From Microbacterium enclense (GTDB taxonomy: Bacteria; Actinomycetota; Actinomycetes; Actinomycetales; Microbacteriaceae): a stretch of 64,000 nucleotides of DNA. The number at the start of each line of letters is the position of its first letter. Positions within the stretch are counted from its first letter, which is position 1. This document shows positions 17,140 to 25,331 of the stretch, piece after piece. Where the stretch lies: the NCBI RefSeq assembly GCF_001456955.1, contig NZ_KQ758467.1, positions 186,001 to 250,000 of the forward strand, in the 5' to 3' direction. The notes beneath the pieces were generated by a model. It was given only the letters and a program-made list of their open reading frames with translations. It was not told the DNA's origin and ran no database searches. The translations under genes and the position numbers were made by a program.

Positions 17140-17375
17140 GTTGGGGAACGGACATGGATGCCATTCCCAGGCGTCGCCTGTAACGTGGTGCGGTCGGCTC
17201 TGGACACCGCGTCGTGATACGCGGATGGGTTTGTGAGTCCAAGGGGCCGATGGACAGGACGCGATCGCGGCCTCGACCATCATCAGTGAATGGCCCCCGG
17301 CCGACGACAGTCCGGGTATCGCACCGCTTCGAACGGTGTCGCTGTTTCGCGCGAACAGAACCCAGGAAGTCCCCC

Positions 17376-19658
17376 ATGCCCAAGAACAAGAAGCCCGCCG
17401 GCGGCCGCGCCGCCAAGAACTTCGAGCCCCGCTACGGCGCGAAGACCTCGTTCCAGGACCGCAAGCGTCGCCCCGGCGGCGAGGCGCCCGTGAAGCCCGG
17501 CAGCAAGAGCCCGAGCCACCGCGGCTACCGCCCCGAGGCCGAGGTCGCGCCCGAGAAGCGCCGCTGGAGCGCGTCGGACCGCGCCGGTCGCGACGAGGCG
17601 CGCAGCATCCGCACCTCGGCCCGCGACGATCGTTTCGGCCGTTCGGATCGGGATGCCACGACCGGCCGCCGCGACGAGCGTCCGGCTCGTTCGTTCGGCG
17701 ACCGCCCCGCGCGTTCGTTCGGCCGCGACGACCGTCCGGCTCGTTCGTTCGACCGCGACGACCGTCCGGCCCGTTCGTTCGACGACCGTCCCCGTCGCGA
17801 CGTCGGTGACCGTCCCGCCCGTTCGTTCGGCCGAGACGACCGCGCTCCGCGTGGCGAGCGCGTCGACCGCGACGACCGCCGCACCTTCGGCGACGCCCGG
17901 CCGTCGTTCCGCGACGAGCGCCCGCGCCGCTCGTTCGGCGAGCGTCCCGACCGCGGTGCAGAGCGTCCCGCCCGTTCGTTCGATCGTGACGAGCGCCCGC
18001 GCCGCGACGCCGGTGAGCGTCCCGCGCGTTCGTTCGACCGCACCGATCGCCCGGCCCGCTCGTTCGATCGGGACGAGCGTCCCCGCCGTTCATTCGAGGA
18101 TCGCCCGGCCCGTTCGTTCGACCGTGACGAGCGCCCGCGCCGCGACGCCTCTGAGCGTCCCGCGCGCTCCTTCGACCGCACTGACCGCCCGGCCCGCTCG
18201 TTCGACCGCGCCGATCGCCCGGCGCGTTCGTTCGACCGCACTGACCGCACTGACCGCCCGGCCCGCTCGTTCGACCGCACCGATCGCCCGGCCCGCTCGT
18301 TCGACCGCACTGACCGCCCGCAGCGCTCGTTCGACGACCGCCCGCGCCGCACCGACGGCCCGAGCCGCAGCGACTGGTCGGCCACTCCGAAACGCTCCGC
18401 CGAGCACGAGCAGCGCGTCGACGTCGTCCACGAGCGTCTGCAGGCGCAGGCCGTTGACGCGGTGACCGAGACCGGCGTCGGCTTCGCCGAGCTCGGCCTC
18501 GGCGACAACATCGTCCGCGCCCTCGCGGGTCTGGGAGCGGCGAGCCCGTTCCCGATCCAGGCCGCCACGGTGAAGCCGATCCTCGAGGGTCGCGACGTGC
18601 TCGCACGCGGACGCACAGGCTCGGGCAAGACCATCGCCTTCGGTGCCCCGCTCGTCGAGAGCATCCTGCGCGCCCAGGCCGGTCAGCGCCGGGAGTTCGG
18701 TCGTGCTCCCAAGGCGCTCATCCTCGCGCCGACCCGCGAGCTCGCGCTGCAGATCGACCGCACCGTGCAGGTCATCGCCCGCAGCGTCGGCCTGTTCACC
18801 ACCCAGATCTACGGCGGCGTGCCCCAGGCGCGCCAGGTCGGTGCGCTGAAGAAGGGCGTCGACATCGTCATCGGCACTCCCGGCCGCATCGAGGATCTGC
18901 TGAACCAGGGCAAGCTCGATCTGTCGCAGGTGCAGGTGGCGGTGCTCGACGAGGCCGATCACATGTGCGAGCTCGGATTCCTCGAGCCCGTGCAGCGGAT
19001 CCTCCGCGCGACGGCCGAGGGCAGCCAGAAGCTGCTGTTCTCCGCCACGCTCGACCGTGAGGTCGCCGCCCTGGTCGACGAGTTCCTCGTCGAGCCCGCC
19101 GTCTACGAGGTCGCCGGCGAAGATCAGGACTCGGGCACGATCGAGCACCGCGTGCTCGTGATCGACCATCGCGACAAGGCCGAGATCCTCGGCTCGCTCG
19201 TCGACCGCGACGGCAAGACGCTCGTCTTCGCCCGCACCCGCGCCTACGCGGAGATGCTCGCCGAGCAGTTCGACGAGGCCGGCATCGCCGCGGTCGCCCT
19301 GCACGGCGACCTGAACCAGCAGAAGCGCACGCGCAACCTCGAGAAGCTCACCTCGGGCCGCGTCAACGTGCTCGTCGCCACCGACGTCGCCGCCCGCGGC
19401 ATCCACGTCGACGACATCGATCTGGTCATCCAGGCCGATGCGCCCGACGAGTACAAGACGTACCTGCACCGTTCGGGCCGCACGGGCCGCGCCGGCCGCA
19501 GCGGCACCGTCGTCACGCTCATCACGCGTCAGCGTCAGCGTCGCATGACGGAGCTGCTCGACCGCGCCGAGATCGAGGCGCCGTTCGAGCCCGCGCAGCT
19601 GGGCGACGACCTGCTCGAGGAGCTGTCGGGTCGTCAGCTCGCCGACGTCACGTCGTAA
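17376..19658 (+). CDS. DEAD-box ATP-dependent RNA helicase with a long repetitive N-terminus
   Basis: 760 aa from ATG 17376, preceded by AGGAAG. Residues about 100-325 are a low-complexity Arg/Ser/Asp array of RPARSFDR-type units, probably disordered and RNA-binding. The helicase core follows: Q motif (FPIQAATVKPIL), Walker A GRTGSGKT (about 411-418), PTRELALQ, GTPGRI, DEAD (525-528), SAT, and in domain 2 HGDLNQQKR, ATDVAARGIHVDDIDLVI and HRSGRTGRAGR (about 698-708). It should unwind RNA in ribosome assembly or cold adaptation. The array length may vary between strains because the DNA is repetitive. Confidence 0.95.
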   Translation: MPKNKKPAGGRAAKNFEPRYGAKTSFQDRKRRPGGEAPVKPGSKSPSHRGYRPEAEVAPEKRRWSASDRAGRDEARSIRTSARDDRFGRSDRDATTGRRDERPARSFGDRPARSFGRDDRPARSFDRDDRPARSFDDRPRRDVGDRPARSFGRDDRAPRGERVDRDDRRTFGDARPSFRDERPRRSFGERPDRGAERPARSFDRDERPRRDAGERPARSFDRTDRPARSFDRDERPRRSFEDRPARSFDRDERPRRDASERPARSFDRTDRPARSFDRADRPARSFDRTDRTDRPARSFDRTDRPARSFDRTDRPQRSFDDRPRRTDGPSRSDWSATPKRSAEHEQRVDVVHERLQAQAVDAVTETGVGFAELGLGDNIVRALAGLGAASPFPIQAATVKPILEGRDVLARGRTGSGKTIAFGAPLVESILRAQAGQRREFGRAPKALILAPTRELALQIDRTVQVIARSVGLFTTQIYGGVPQARQVGALKKGVDIVIGTPGRIEDLLNQGKLDLSQVQVAVLDEADHMCELGFLEPVQRILRATAEGSQKLLFSATLDREVAALVDEFLVEPAVYEVAGEDQDSGTIEHRVLVIDHRDKAEILGSLVDRDGKTLVFARTRAYAEMLAEQFDEAGIAAVALHGDLNQQKRTRNLEKLTSGRVNVLVATDVAARGIHVDDIDLVIQADAPDEYKTYLHRSGRTGRAGRSGTVVTLITRQRQRRMTELLDRAEIEAPFEPAQLGDDLLEELSGRQLADVTS

Positions 19659-19670
19659 CCACTCCCTCGG

Positions 19671-19703
19671 AAGGCCCCCGTCGCTTCGTGCGGCGGGGGC
19701 CTT
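19671..19703 (+). terminator. Terminator after the DEAD-box helicase gene
   Basis: A 14-bp stem (19671-19684 with 19690-19703, one G:U) with a 5-base loop, 12 bases after the stop codon and followed by CTCGCGTT. Confidence 0.75.
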
Positions 19704-19748
19704 CTCGCGTTCGAAACAGCGCGAGGTCGCTTCGATGGTCTCGTGCCT

Positions 19749-20852
19749 TCAGAACAGCGTCGGCTCGCTCGCCGGCGCGACGCGGGGGCGAACGGATGCC
19801 AAAGTTCCCGTGTTGCGCACCGGCCCGAGGCCGCTCGTCGCCGGTGTCCGCGCCGCAAGGCCAGGCTGAGGTCGCCCGCGCGGGTGATCGTCTTCGTCCC
19901 AGCCGTCGAGGCGGTGCATGCGCAGCAGGGGGCGCATGCGCTTGCCCAGCCAGGTGCGGTACGCCTTGGGCGCCGACACGGAGACGCCGGGATAGAGCCC
20001 GCGGTACGACGACACGAGATGCGGGTGCTCGCGCTCGAGCCACTGCCAGAACCACTGCTTCGCGCCCGGGCGCAGGTGTAGAGCGCCGTAGACGACCCGC
20101 GCGGCTCCGGCAGCGCGAATGCGCGAGAGCGCGTCGTCGAGCACGGCGACGGAGTCGGTGAGGTGCGGCAGGATCGGCATCAGGAACACCGTCACGCGGA
20201 AGCCCGCCGCCGTCGCCGCGCGCACCGTTTCGAGTCGCGCCTCGGCGCTGGGGGTGCCGGGCTCGATCGAATGCTGCAGCGCGACGTCGAAGACGGCGAT
20301 CGACATCGCGAGGGTGACCTTCACCTCGCGGGCGGCGTCGGTCAGGAGCGGGAGATCGCGCCGCAGCAGTGTGCCCTTGGTCAGGATCGAGAACGGGGTG
20401 CCGTTGTCGGTGAGCGCCCCGATGATGTCGGGCATGAGCCGGTACCGGCCCTCGGCGCGCTGATAGGGATCGGTGTTCGTGCCGAGCATGACCGGCTCAC
20501 GCGCCCACGACCCGCGCTGGAGTTCCGTACGAAGCACGTCGGCCACATTGATCTTGACGACGATCTGCGAATCGAAATCGGCGCCCGAATCGAGGTCGAG
20601 GTATTCGTGGGTCTTGCGCGCGAAGCAGTACGAGCACGCATGACTGCAGCCCCGATACGGGTTCACGGTCCAGTCGAAAGGCATCGCCGAGGCTCCCGGC
20701 ACACGGTTGAGGGCGCTCTTCGCCATCACCTCGTGGAACGTCATTCCCGCGAACTCGGGCGTCGTCACCGAGCGCACGAGGCCGTCCACGCGCTCCATGC
20801 CGGGGAGCGCCGCCGTATCGTCGACACCCAGCTGCTGCCCCTGCCACCTCAT
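19749..20852 (-). CDS. Rv2578c-family radical SAM protein
   Basis: 367 aa from ATG 20852 (MRWQGQQ, the usual family start); ATG 20870 lies inside the SOS-like site. The iron-sulfur motif is CSHACSYC (Cys69, Cys73, Cys76), followed by FARKTHEYLDLD, VMLGTNTDPYQRAEGRY and ILTKGTLLRRDLPLL, all typical of this SPL-like radical SAM group. It is a cytosolic 4Fe-4S enzyme of unknown substrate; the resemblance to spore-photoproduct-lyase-like proteins and a LexA-type box just upstream suggest a role in DNA damage. The C-terminus ends PTLF. Confidence 0.9.
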   Translation of the reverse strand: MRWQGQQLGVDDTAALPGMERVDGLVRSVTTPEFAGMTFHEVMAKSALNRVPGASAMPFDWTVNPYRGCSHACSYCFARKTHEYLDLDSGADFDSQIVVKINVADVLRTELQRGSWAREPVMLGTNTDPYQRAEGRYRLMPDIIGALTDNGTPFSILTKGTLLRRDLPLLTDAAREVKVTLAMSIAVFDVALQHSIEPGTPSAEARLETVRAATAAGFRVTVFLMPILPHLTDSVAVLDDALSRIRAAGAARVVYGALHLRPGAKQWFWQWLEREHPHLVSSYRGLYPGVSVSAPKAYRTWLGKRMRPLLRMHRLDGWDEDDHPRGRPQPGLAARTPATSGLGPVRNTGTLASVRPRVAPASEPTLF

Positions 20853-20860
20853 GGCGATAG

Positions 20861-20876
20861 TCGAACACATGTTCTA
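20861..20876 (-). promoter_or_regulatory. LexA SOS box upstream of the radical SAM gene
   Basis: TCGAACACATGTTCTA matches the actinobacterial LexA consensus TCGAAC-N4-GTTCGA at 11 of 12 defined bases, and the core GAAC-N4-GTTC is exact. It ends 9 bases before ATG 20852. From memory, the mycobacterial Rv2578c gene is among LexA-controlled genes, which supports the call. Confidence 0.75.
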
Positions 20877-20965
20877 GATGGAAGCAAGTAGTGAGCTGCC
20901 AGATTCGTACACGTCCGGCGTCTCCCGGTCCCTTCGACCCGGATGGCGACGCGCCGGCGGCCCGG

Positions 20966-22354
20966 TCACCGAGCCGAAGCAGTGCCGGGCGGCGACCCCA
21001 GCAGGACACGGGTCAGCGCCGCACCCGAGTCGAGGAGCCCGTCGAGCGTCGCGGCGAGATCGTCGTCGTCGGGGGCCGGGGCGCCGCGGAGCGCCGCGCG
21101 CAGCACCGTGCCGCGAAGCAGTTCCTTCGCGAACGACCCGGTCGTTCCCGCGGCGCGGTCGGCGGCGGCATCCACGGCATCCGGTGAGAGCGGCAGCCCC
21201 TGCGCATACCGCCGGAACAGGCGTCGCCGGTCGGCATCGTCGGGCAGGGGGATCTCCACGCCGAGGTCGACGCGGCCCGGGCGGGCGGCGAGGGCCTCCT
21301 CGAGGATCTGCACGTGGTTCGTCGTCATGACGAAGGCGATGTCGGCATCCGGTTCCAACCCGTCGAGGGCGTCGAGCACGTCGAAGAGCACCGGCTCGGG
21401 CGAGAAGCCGCGGTCGGCGGCCACCAGATCGATGTCTTCGAGCACGACCAGCGCCGGGGCGAACGTGCGCGCGACCTCGGCGGCGGCCTTGACGAAGCGG
21501 ATGCTCGAGCCCGTCAGCACGACCGCGGTCGTGCCGGGTGTGCGCGAGAGCAGGTGGCGGACGGTGAGCGTCTTGCCCGTGCCGGGCGGGCCGTACAGGA
21601 GCACGCCGCGCTTGAGATGCTGCCCGGCAGCGCGGAGCGCATCGCGGTGGTCGCCGATGCCGACGACGTGGTCGACGATGCGCTGGAGGACGCCCTCGCC
21701 GAGCACGATGTCGTCGGCGGCGACCTCGGGGCGCACGAGGAAGGTCGCCCCGGCTTCGTGCCCGTATTCGGTCGGCGCGAACGACAGCACCTGTCCGCGC
21801 AGCACGCTGCGTTCGATCATGAGGCGGCGGATCTCGGCGAGCGCGGCCGCCGTGGCATCCGCGTCGGCACCGATCAGCTCGAGCTGCGGCTGGGGCGGCA
21901 TCGACCGCGGGTTCGACGCCCGCTGGACGATCGCCACGGGATGACCGTCGAAGACGAGCAGTCGCACACCGAACGCCACGACCCGGCGCTGCGAATCGGC
22001 GTCGACGTCGCGCAGCTCGTACGAGACCGGTCCCGGCGCGAAGTGCGCGTACCCGCCGGAGAGGAGATCGGATGCCGAGACGTGCAGCCTCTGCTCGCCT
22101 CCCGTCACACCGATCAGGCGTCCGCCGCACCGCTCCATGAGCTCGTCGAGGGCGATGTCCGCATCGACGTAGCGGTGCGCCGGCAGCGATTCGGTCGTGA
22201 CCGGCAGGGTGACGGCGTCGACCCCGAGGTGGGCGCTCAGCTCGTCGCCCAGGGGCGAACGATGACCGGCGGAGTCGGACTGGACGATGCGATGCATGTC
22301 CTGCAGATACGCGTGGACGGCGTGCATGAGGCGTCGGTCATCGTCGTCGAGCAT
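20966..22354 (-). CDS. AAA+ ATPase
   Basis: 462 aa. Walker A is GPPGTGKT (255-262), Walker B VVLEDID (303-309), then the sensor-1 region VMTTNHV and the arginine-finger region ARPGRVDLGVEIPLP. The N-terminal 210 residues are a separate domain (ELSAHLGVDAVTLPV, SDLLSGGYAHFAPGPVSYELRDVD) that I cannot name. The AAA module is of the FtsH/proteasome-ATPase/CDC48 kind without a protease domain, so it may remodel proteins. It ends 90 bp upstream of the SOS box, so it is not the operon head for the radical SAM gene. Divergent from the VanY gene. Confidence 0.85.
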   Translation of the reverse strand: MLDDDDRRLMHAVHAYLQDMHRIVQSDSAGHRSPLGDELSAHLGVDAVTLPVTTESLPAHRYVDADIALDELMERCGGRLIGVTGGEQRLHVSASDLLSGGYAHFAPGPVSYELRDVDADSQRRVVAFGVRLLVFDGHPVAIVQRASNPRSMPPQPQLELIGADADATAAALAEIRRLMIERSVLRGQVLSFAPTEYGHEAGATFLVRPEVAADDIVLGEGVLQRIVDHVVGIGDHRDALRAAGQHLKRGVLLYGPPGTGKTLTVRHLLSRTPGTTAVVLTGSSIRFVKAAAEVARTFAPALVVLEDIDLVAADRGFSPEPVLFDVLDALDGLEPDADIAFVMTTNHVQILEEALAARPGRVDLGVEIPLPDDADRRRLFRRYAQGLPLSPDAVDAAADRAAGTTGSFAKELLRGTVLRAALRGAPAPDDDDLAATLDGLLDSGAALTRVLLGSPPGTASAR

Positions 22355-22478
22355 GGTCCCCCCGGTTCGGTCTCGGCGTTCTCAGACTGCCGAGAACCCG
22401 GCGGCTGGGCAAGCACCGTGCGATGGTGTGCGGGTGGCGCGCTCGACCCGTCGGGCCTCCCGCGAGAGAATGGGTCGA

Positions 22479-23636
22479 GTGATACCCCCCGATCCCGAGC
22501 TCTCGCCCCGCCGCGCCGCGCGCGCGGAGGCCGAGCGACTCGCGACGGCGGCGTTGGCGGTGCAATCCGCATCACCCGCCGAGGGCTCACCCGCCGAGGC
22601 CGCCGAACCCGCCGAGGCCGCCGGCCCGACCCGTCGCGAGCTGAGAGCGGGCGCCTCGACGTCCAGCGGCATCCGGGCGCTCGCCGCCACGCGCGGGCTG
22701 CCCCTCGCCGCCCGACGTCGTCGCGCGGGCCTGCTGGCGGTTGCCGTCGCGGTCGTGGTGGCGGGGGCCGTCGCCATCGGCGCCGCCGCGACCGCGGGCG
22801 GACGTGACGAGGGCGAGGCCGCCGAGGTCGCGGCGACGACGACCGTGGTGGAGGGCCCGCCCGCCGTCCCCGCCGAAGGTCTTCCCGTGCCGCAGCTCGC
22901 GGCCGTCGCCGCGACCGCCACCCCCTGCGACGATCCGGCGTTCACCGCGGCTCTGGCGTCGGGCGACGACGCCGCCGCCATCGCGGCCGCCGGTGGCGGA
23001 GGCGCCTTCCGCGCAGCGGTGGCATCCGGGATCGCGCCGTGCGTGTCGTTGTCGGACCCGAATCGCGAATGGGTGGTCGTCAACAAGCAGCGCCCCCTCG
23101 ACCCGGTCGACTACCGCGCCGGCGACCTCGTCATGCCCGAGAACGTGCGCGCTCTCGAGGAGTCGGCACTGCGGGCACGGGCGGCGGGTGCGCTGACCGA
23201 GATGGTGCGCGCCGCCTCCGACGCCGGTGCGGGCGAGATCGGATACCTCAGCGCCTTCCGCTCGTACTCGACGCAGCAGTCGACGTATGCCGGGCGCGTC
23301 TCGGTGGGAGGCGTCGAAGAAGCGGACCGCGAGAGCGCGCGCGCCGGCTACAGCGAGCACCAGACGGGGCTGGCGGTCGACATCGTGCCGTGCAACGGCT
23401 CCTGCGCCACCCTCGACGACGTCGCCGCCTCGGCCCAGGGGGCGTGGGTGCGCGATCACGCCTGGGAGTTCGGATTCATCACGCGCTACGCCGAGGGGCG
23501 CGAGAGCGTCAGCGGCTACGAACCCGAGGCCTGGCACCTGCGCTACATCGGGCCCGAGCTCGCCCGCGCCTACCACGAGGGCGGGTACACGACGCTCGAG
23601 GAGTTCTTCGGGCTCCCCGCGGCGCCGACGTACTGA
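22479..23636 (+). CDS. Membrane-anchored D-Ala-D-Ala carboxypeptidase (VanY/M15B type)
   Basis: 385 aa from GTG 22479, with AGAGA about 10 bases ahead; ATG 22470 would add MGR. Residues 1-75 are cytoplasmic and Ala/Pro/Arg-rich. A membrane helix (LLAVAVAVVVAGAVAIGAAAT) follows. The extracellular peptidase domain contains GYLSAFRSYSTQQSTYAG, then SEHQTGLAVDI (zinc His and Asp) and EAWHLRYIG (the second His), the M15 zinc-peptidase signature. Two cysteine pairs (PCDD...PCVS, PCNGSC) could form disulfides. It trims peptidoglycan stem peptides. A GGATGCC-type terminator follows at once. Confidence 0.9.
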   Translation: MIPPDPELSPRRAARAEAERLATAALAVQSASPAEGSPAEAAEPAEAAGPTRRELRAGASTSSGIRALAATRGLPLAARRRRAGLLAVAVAVVVAGAVAIGAAATAGGRDEGEAAEVAATTTVVEGPPAVPAEGLPVPQLAAVAATATPCDDPAFTAALASGDDAAAIAAAGGGGAFRAAVASGIAPCVSLSDPNREWVVVNKQRPLDPVDYRAGDLVMPENVRALEESALRARAAGALTEMVRAASDAGAGEIGYLSAFRSYSTQQSTYAGRVSVGGVEEADRESARAGYSEHQTGLAVDIVPCNGSCATLDDVAASAQGAWVRDHAWEFGFITRYAEGRESVSGYEPEAWHLRYIGPELARAYHEGGYTTLEEFFGLPAAPTY

Positions 23637-23639
23637 TCG

Positions 23640-23669
23640 ACGGATGCCGGGGTCTTCGGCATCCGTTTC
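23640..23669 (+). terminator. Terminator built from an inverted GGATGCC pair
   Basis: Perfect 10-bp arms ACGGATGCCG (23640-23649) and CGGCATCCGT (23657-23666) with a 7-base loop, followed by TT. It directly follows the VanY stop. Confidence 0.8.
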
Positions 23670-23720
23670 GACCCGCGCTCTGCACGCTCTCGCCGAGTCG
23701 CCGAACCGTCTCGAGCATGC

Positions 23721-23777
23721 TGACTCGCGCCGTCTGCACGTGCAGAGCCCCGAGAAGCGGGCACGAGCCGCAACTCA
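23721..23777. repeat. 57-bp miniature inverted-repeat element, diverged copy
   Basis: Begins TGACTCGCGCCGT and ends CCGCAACTCA. It has the same length and the same conserved ends as the two copies at 50686-50742 and 50961-51017 (in inverted orientation) but differs in the middle. It lies between the convergent VanY and LCP genes. Confidence 0.55.
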
Positions 23778-23808
23778 CCGCGGGGTCGAACGCGGGGCGG
23801 CCGCGGTC

Positions 23809-25062
23809 TCAGTTCACGACGCCGGCGCTGCAGGTCTGCTGCGCCGCGCTCGAACCGCTGATCGAGGGCGGCAGGGCGACGGCTCCCGTGGCGGGATCGA
23901 CGGTACCCGGCTCGACCTCCTCGGCGGGTGGGGCCTCCTCCGTCGGTGACGCGTCGGGTGTGGGCGTCGCGTCCGCGACGACCGTGCCGCCGTTGACGGA
24001 GACGTCACCGGTGACCTCGATGGCCTGGTTCGCGGCGAGGGCGTCCCAGAGCACCTCTGCGGCCGAATAGTTCGGGGCCACGCGGTTGCGGTCCGACGGC
24101 GCCTCCACCGTCGGGTACTGCACGAACACGATGTCTTCGAACGGCACGTCCTTGACGGCTTCCGCCACCTGAACGAGCGTGAGGGGATTCGTCAGGCTCT
24201 GGGTGGGCGTGACGTTGCGCAGTCCCGTGGATGCCAGGCGGAGCACGGTCGCGGGGTTCGACAGCACCTCCTCGCTGACGAGCTTGCGGGCCAGGCGCGA
24301 CATGTACTGCTGCTGATTGCTCACGCGGGCCAGGTCGCTGCCGCCCACGCCGTATCGGGTGCGCAGGAACTGCAGGGCCTCGATGCCCTGGATGGTGCGC
24401 GGGCCCGCCTCCCAGTCGATCCCGGTGTTCTCGTCGCGCATGTCGCTGGCCAGGCAGATCTCGACGCCGCCGATCGCGTTGGTGATCTCGATCACCCCGC
24501 CGAAGGTCACCATCGCCCCGAACTGGATCTGCTGTCCGCTCATGTCGGAGATCGCCGTGATCACGCACGACAGCCCGCCGTACGTGTACAGCTCGTTGAT
24601 CTGCAGGTACCCGCCGTCGAAGCGGCCGCCCTCGGAGGTGTCGCACGCCGGTGCGTCGAACACGAGGTCGCGCGGGAACGACACCACGGTGACCTTGCGG
24701 GGCGCGTCGGAGATGTGCACGAGGATGTTGACGTCGTTGAGCCGCCCCTCGGAATCCGGCCCCTCGCAGCGCTCGCCGAAGAGGGCGATGAGGTTCTCTT
24801 CGCACGCGTCGATGCCGACGACCATCATGTTCACGCCGCCCTCGAGCTGGCCGAGATCGGGCGGCACGGGCGGCTGGTTCTGCACGACCACGGCTTCGTC
24901 GACGAAATCCGCCGTGAGGTCGTAGGCCGTGTACGACACGACCCCCAGCACCGACACCACGGCGACCACCGCGGCGACGGCGACGAGGGTGGCCAGCTGG
25001 CCGAGCGGATGCGGGGAACGCAGGCGCGCGTGCTGCGCGACGGTGCGACGGCGCCGGGGCAT
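23809..25062 (-). CDS. LytR-CpsA-Psr (LCP) family cell-wall glycopolymer transferase
   Basis: 417 aa from ATG 25062, with GAGGAG ahead; the frame runs upstream, but that part is not LCP-like. A single membrane anchor (LATLVAVAAVVAVVSVLGVVSYTAY) follows a short basic cytoplasmic tail. The LCP domain shows VGIDACEENL, RLNDVNILVHISDAPRKVTVVSFPRDLVFDAP, INELYTYGG, GGVEICLASDMRD and LQFLRTRYGVGGSDLARVSNQQQYMSRL, including the conserved Arg and Asp residues that bind the polyprenyl pyrophosphate. It attaches secondary glycopolymers to peptidoglycan outside the membrane. The C-terminal 70 residues are Thr/Pro/Glu-rich. Confidence 0.93.
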   Translation of the reverse strand: MPRRRRTVAQHARLRSPHPLGQLATLVAVAAVVAVVSVLGVVSYTAYDLTADFVDEAVVVQNQPPVPPDLGQLEGGVNMMVVGIDACEENLIALFGERCEGPDSEGRLNDVNILVHISDAPRKVTVVSFPRDLVFDAPACDTSEGGRFDGGYLQINELYTYGGLSCVITAISDMSGQQIQFGAMVTFGGVIEITNAIGGVEICLASDMRDENTGIDWEAGPRTIQGIEALQFLRTRYGVGGSDLARVSNQQQYMSRLARKLVSEEVLSNPATVLRLASTGLRNVTPTQSLTNPLTLVQVAEAVKDVPFEDIVFVQYPTVEAPSDRNRVAPNYSAAEVLWDALAANQAIEVTGDVSVNGGTVVADATPTPDASPTEEAPPAEEVEPGTVDPATGAVALPPSISGSSAAQQTCSAGVVN

Positions 25063-25331
25063 GGCGGCTCCTCCTCGGGTTTCGTCGCAGTCTAGGGGTC
25101 CCGTGAGCGGCGCCCCGCCGCCCGCCGCGAGACGCGCCGTGCACCGCGCCTGGGTCGATAAGCGCGAGAAAAGCGTGAGCGAATGAACTCGTGGTTCGTT
25201 TCGGGGCTGTGACGTTTGCCTCTGTACGTGACTTTTCTGTAGGTGATGAATCCACCCTGAGTTATGTTTGTGCAACGCGCGTCGCCGATGACGCGCAAAT
25301 CGCTCATTCATCCCCCCGTTTGGAGCGCACT
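25063..25331. promoter_or_regulatory. Divergent control region of the LCP and subtilase genes
   Basis: About 270 bp between divergent starts and AT-richer than its neighbours (25190-25310). An inverted repeat with 7-bp arms (GCGCGTC 25277-25283, GACGCGC 25290-25296) lies 36 bp before the subtilase ATG. I cannot assign a specific regulator or a confident -10 box. Confidence 0.4.

Noticed and set aside
15528..17207. Possible fusion of the aldose epimerase with an N-terminal domain
   Set aside because: The N-terminal part is the neighbouring monooxygenase-domain gene read out of frame; ATG 16430 with an ATGA overlap is the true start.
17525..19469. Long minus-strand frames opposite the DEAD-box helicase
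   Set aside because: They mirror the repeat array and core of the helicase; high GC keeps them open.
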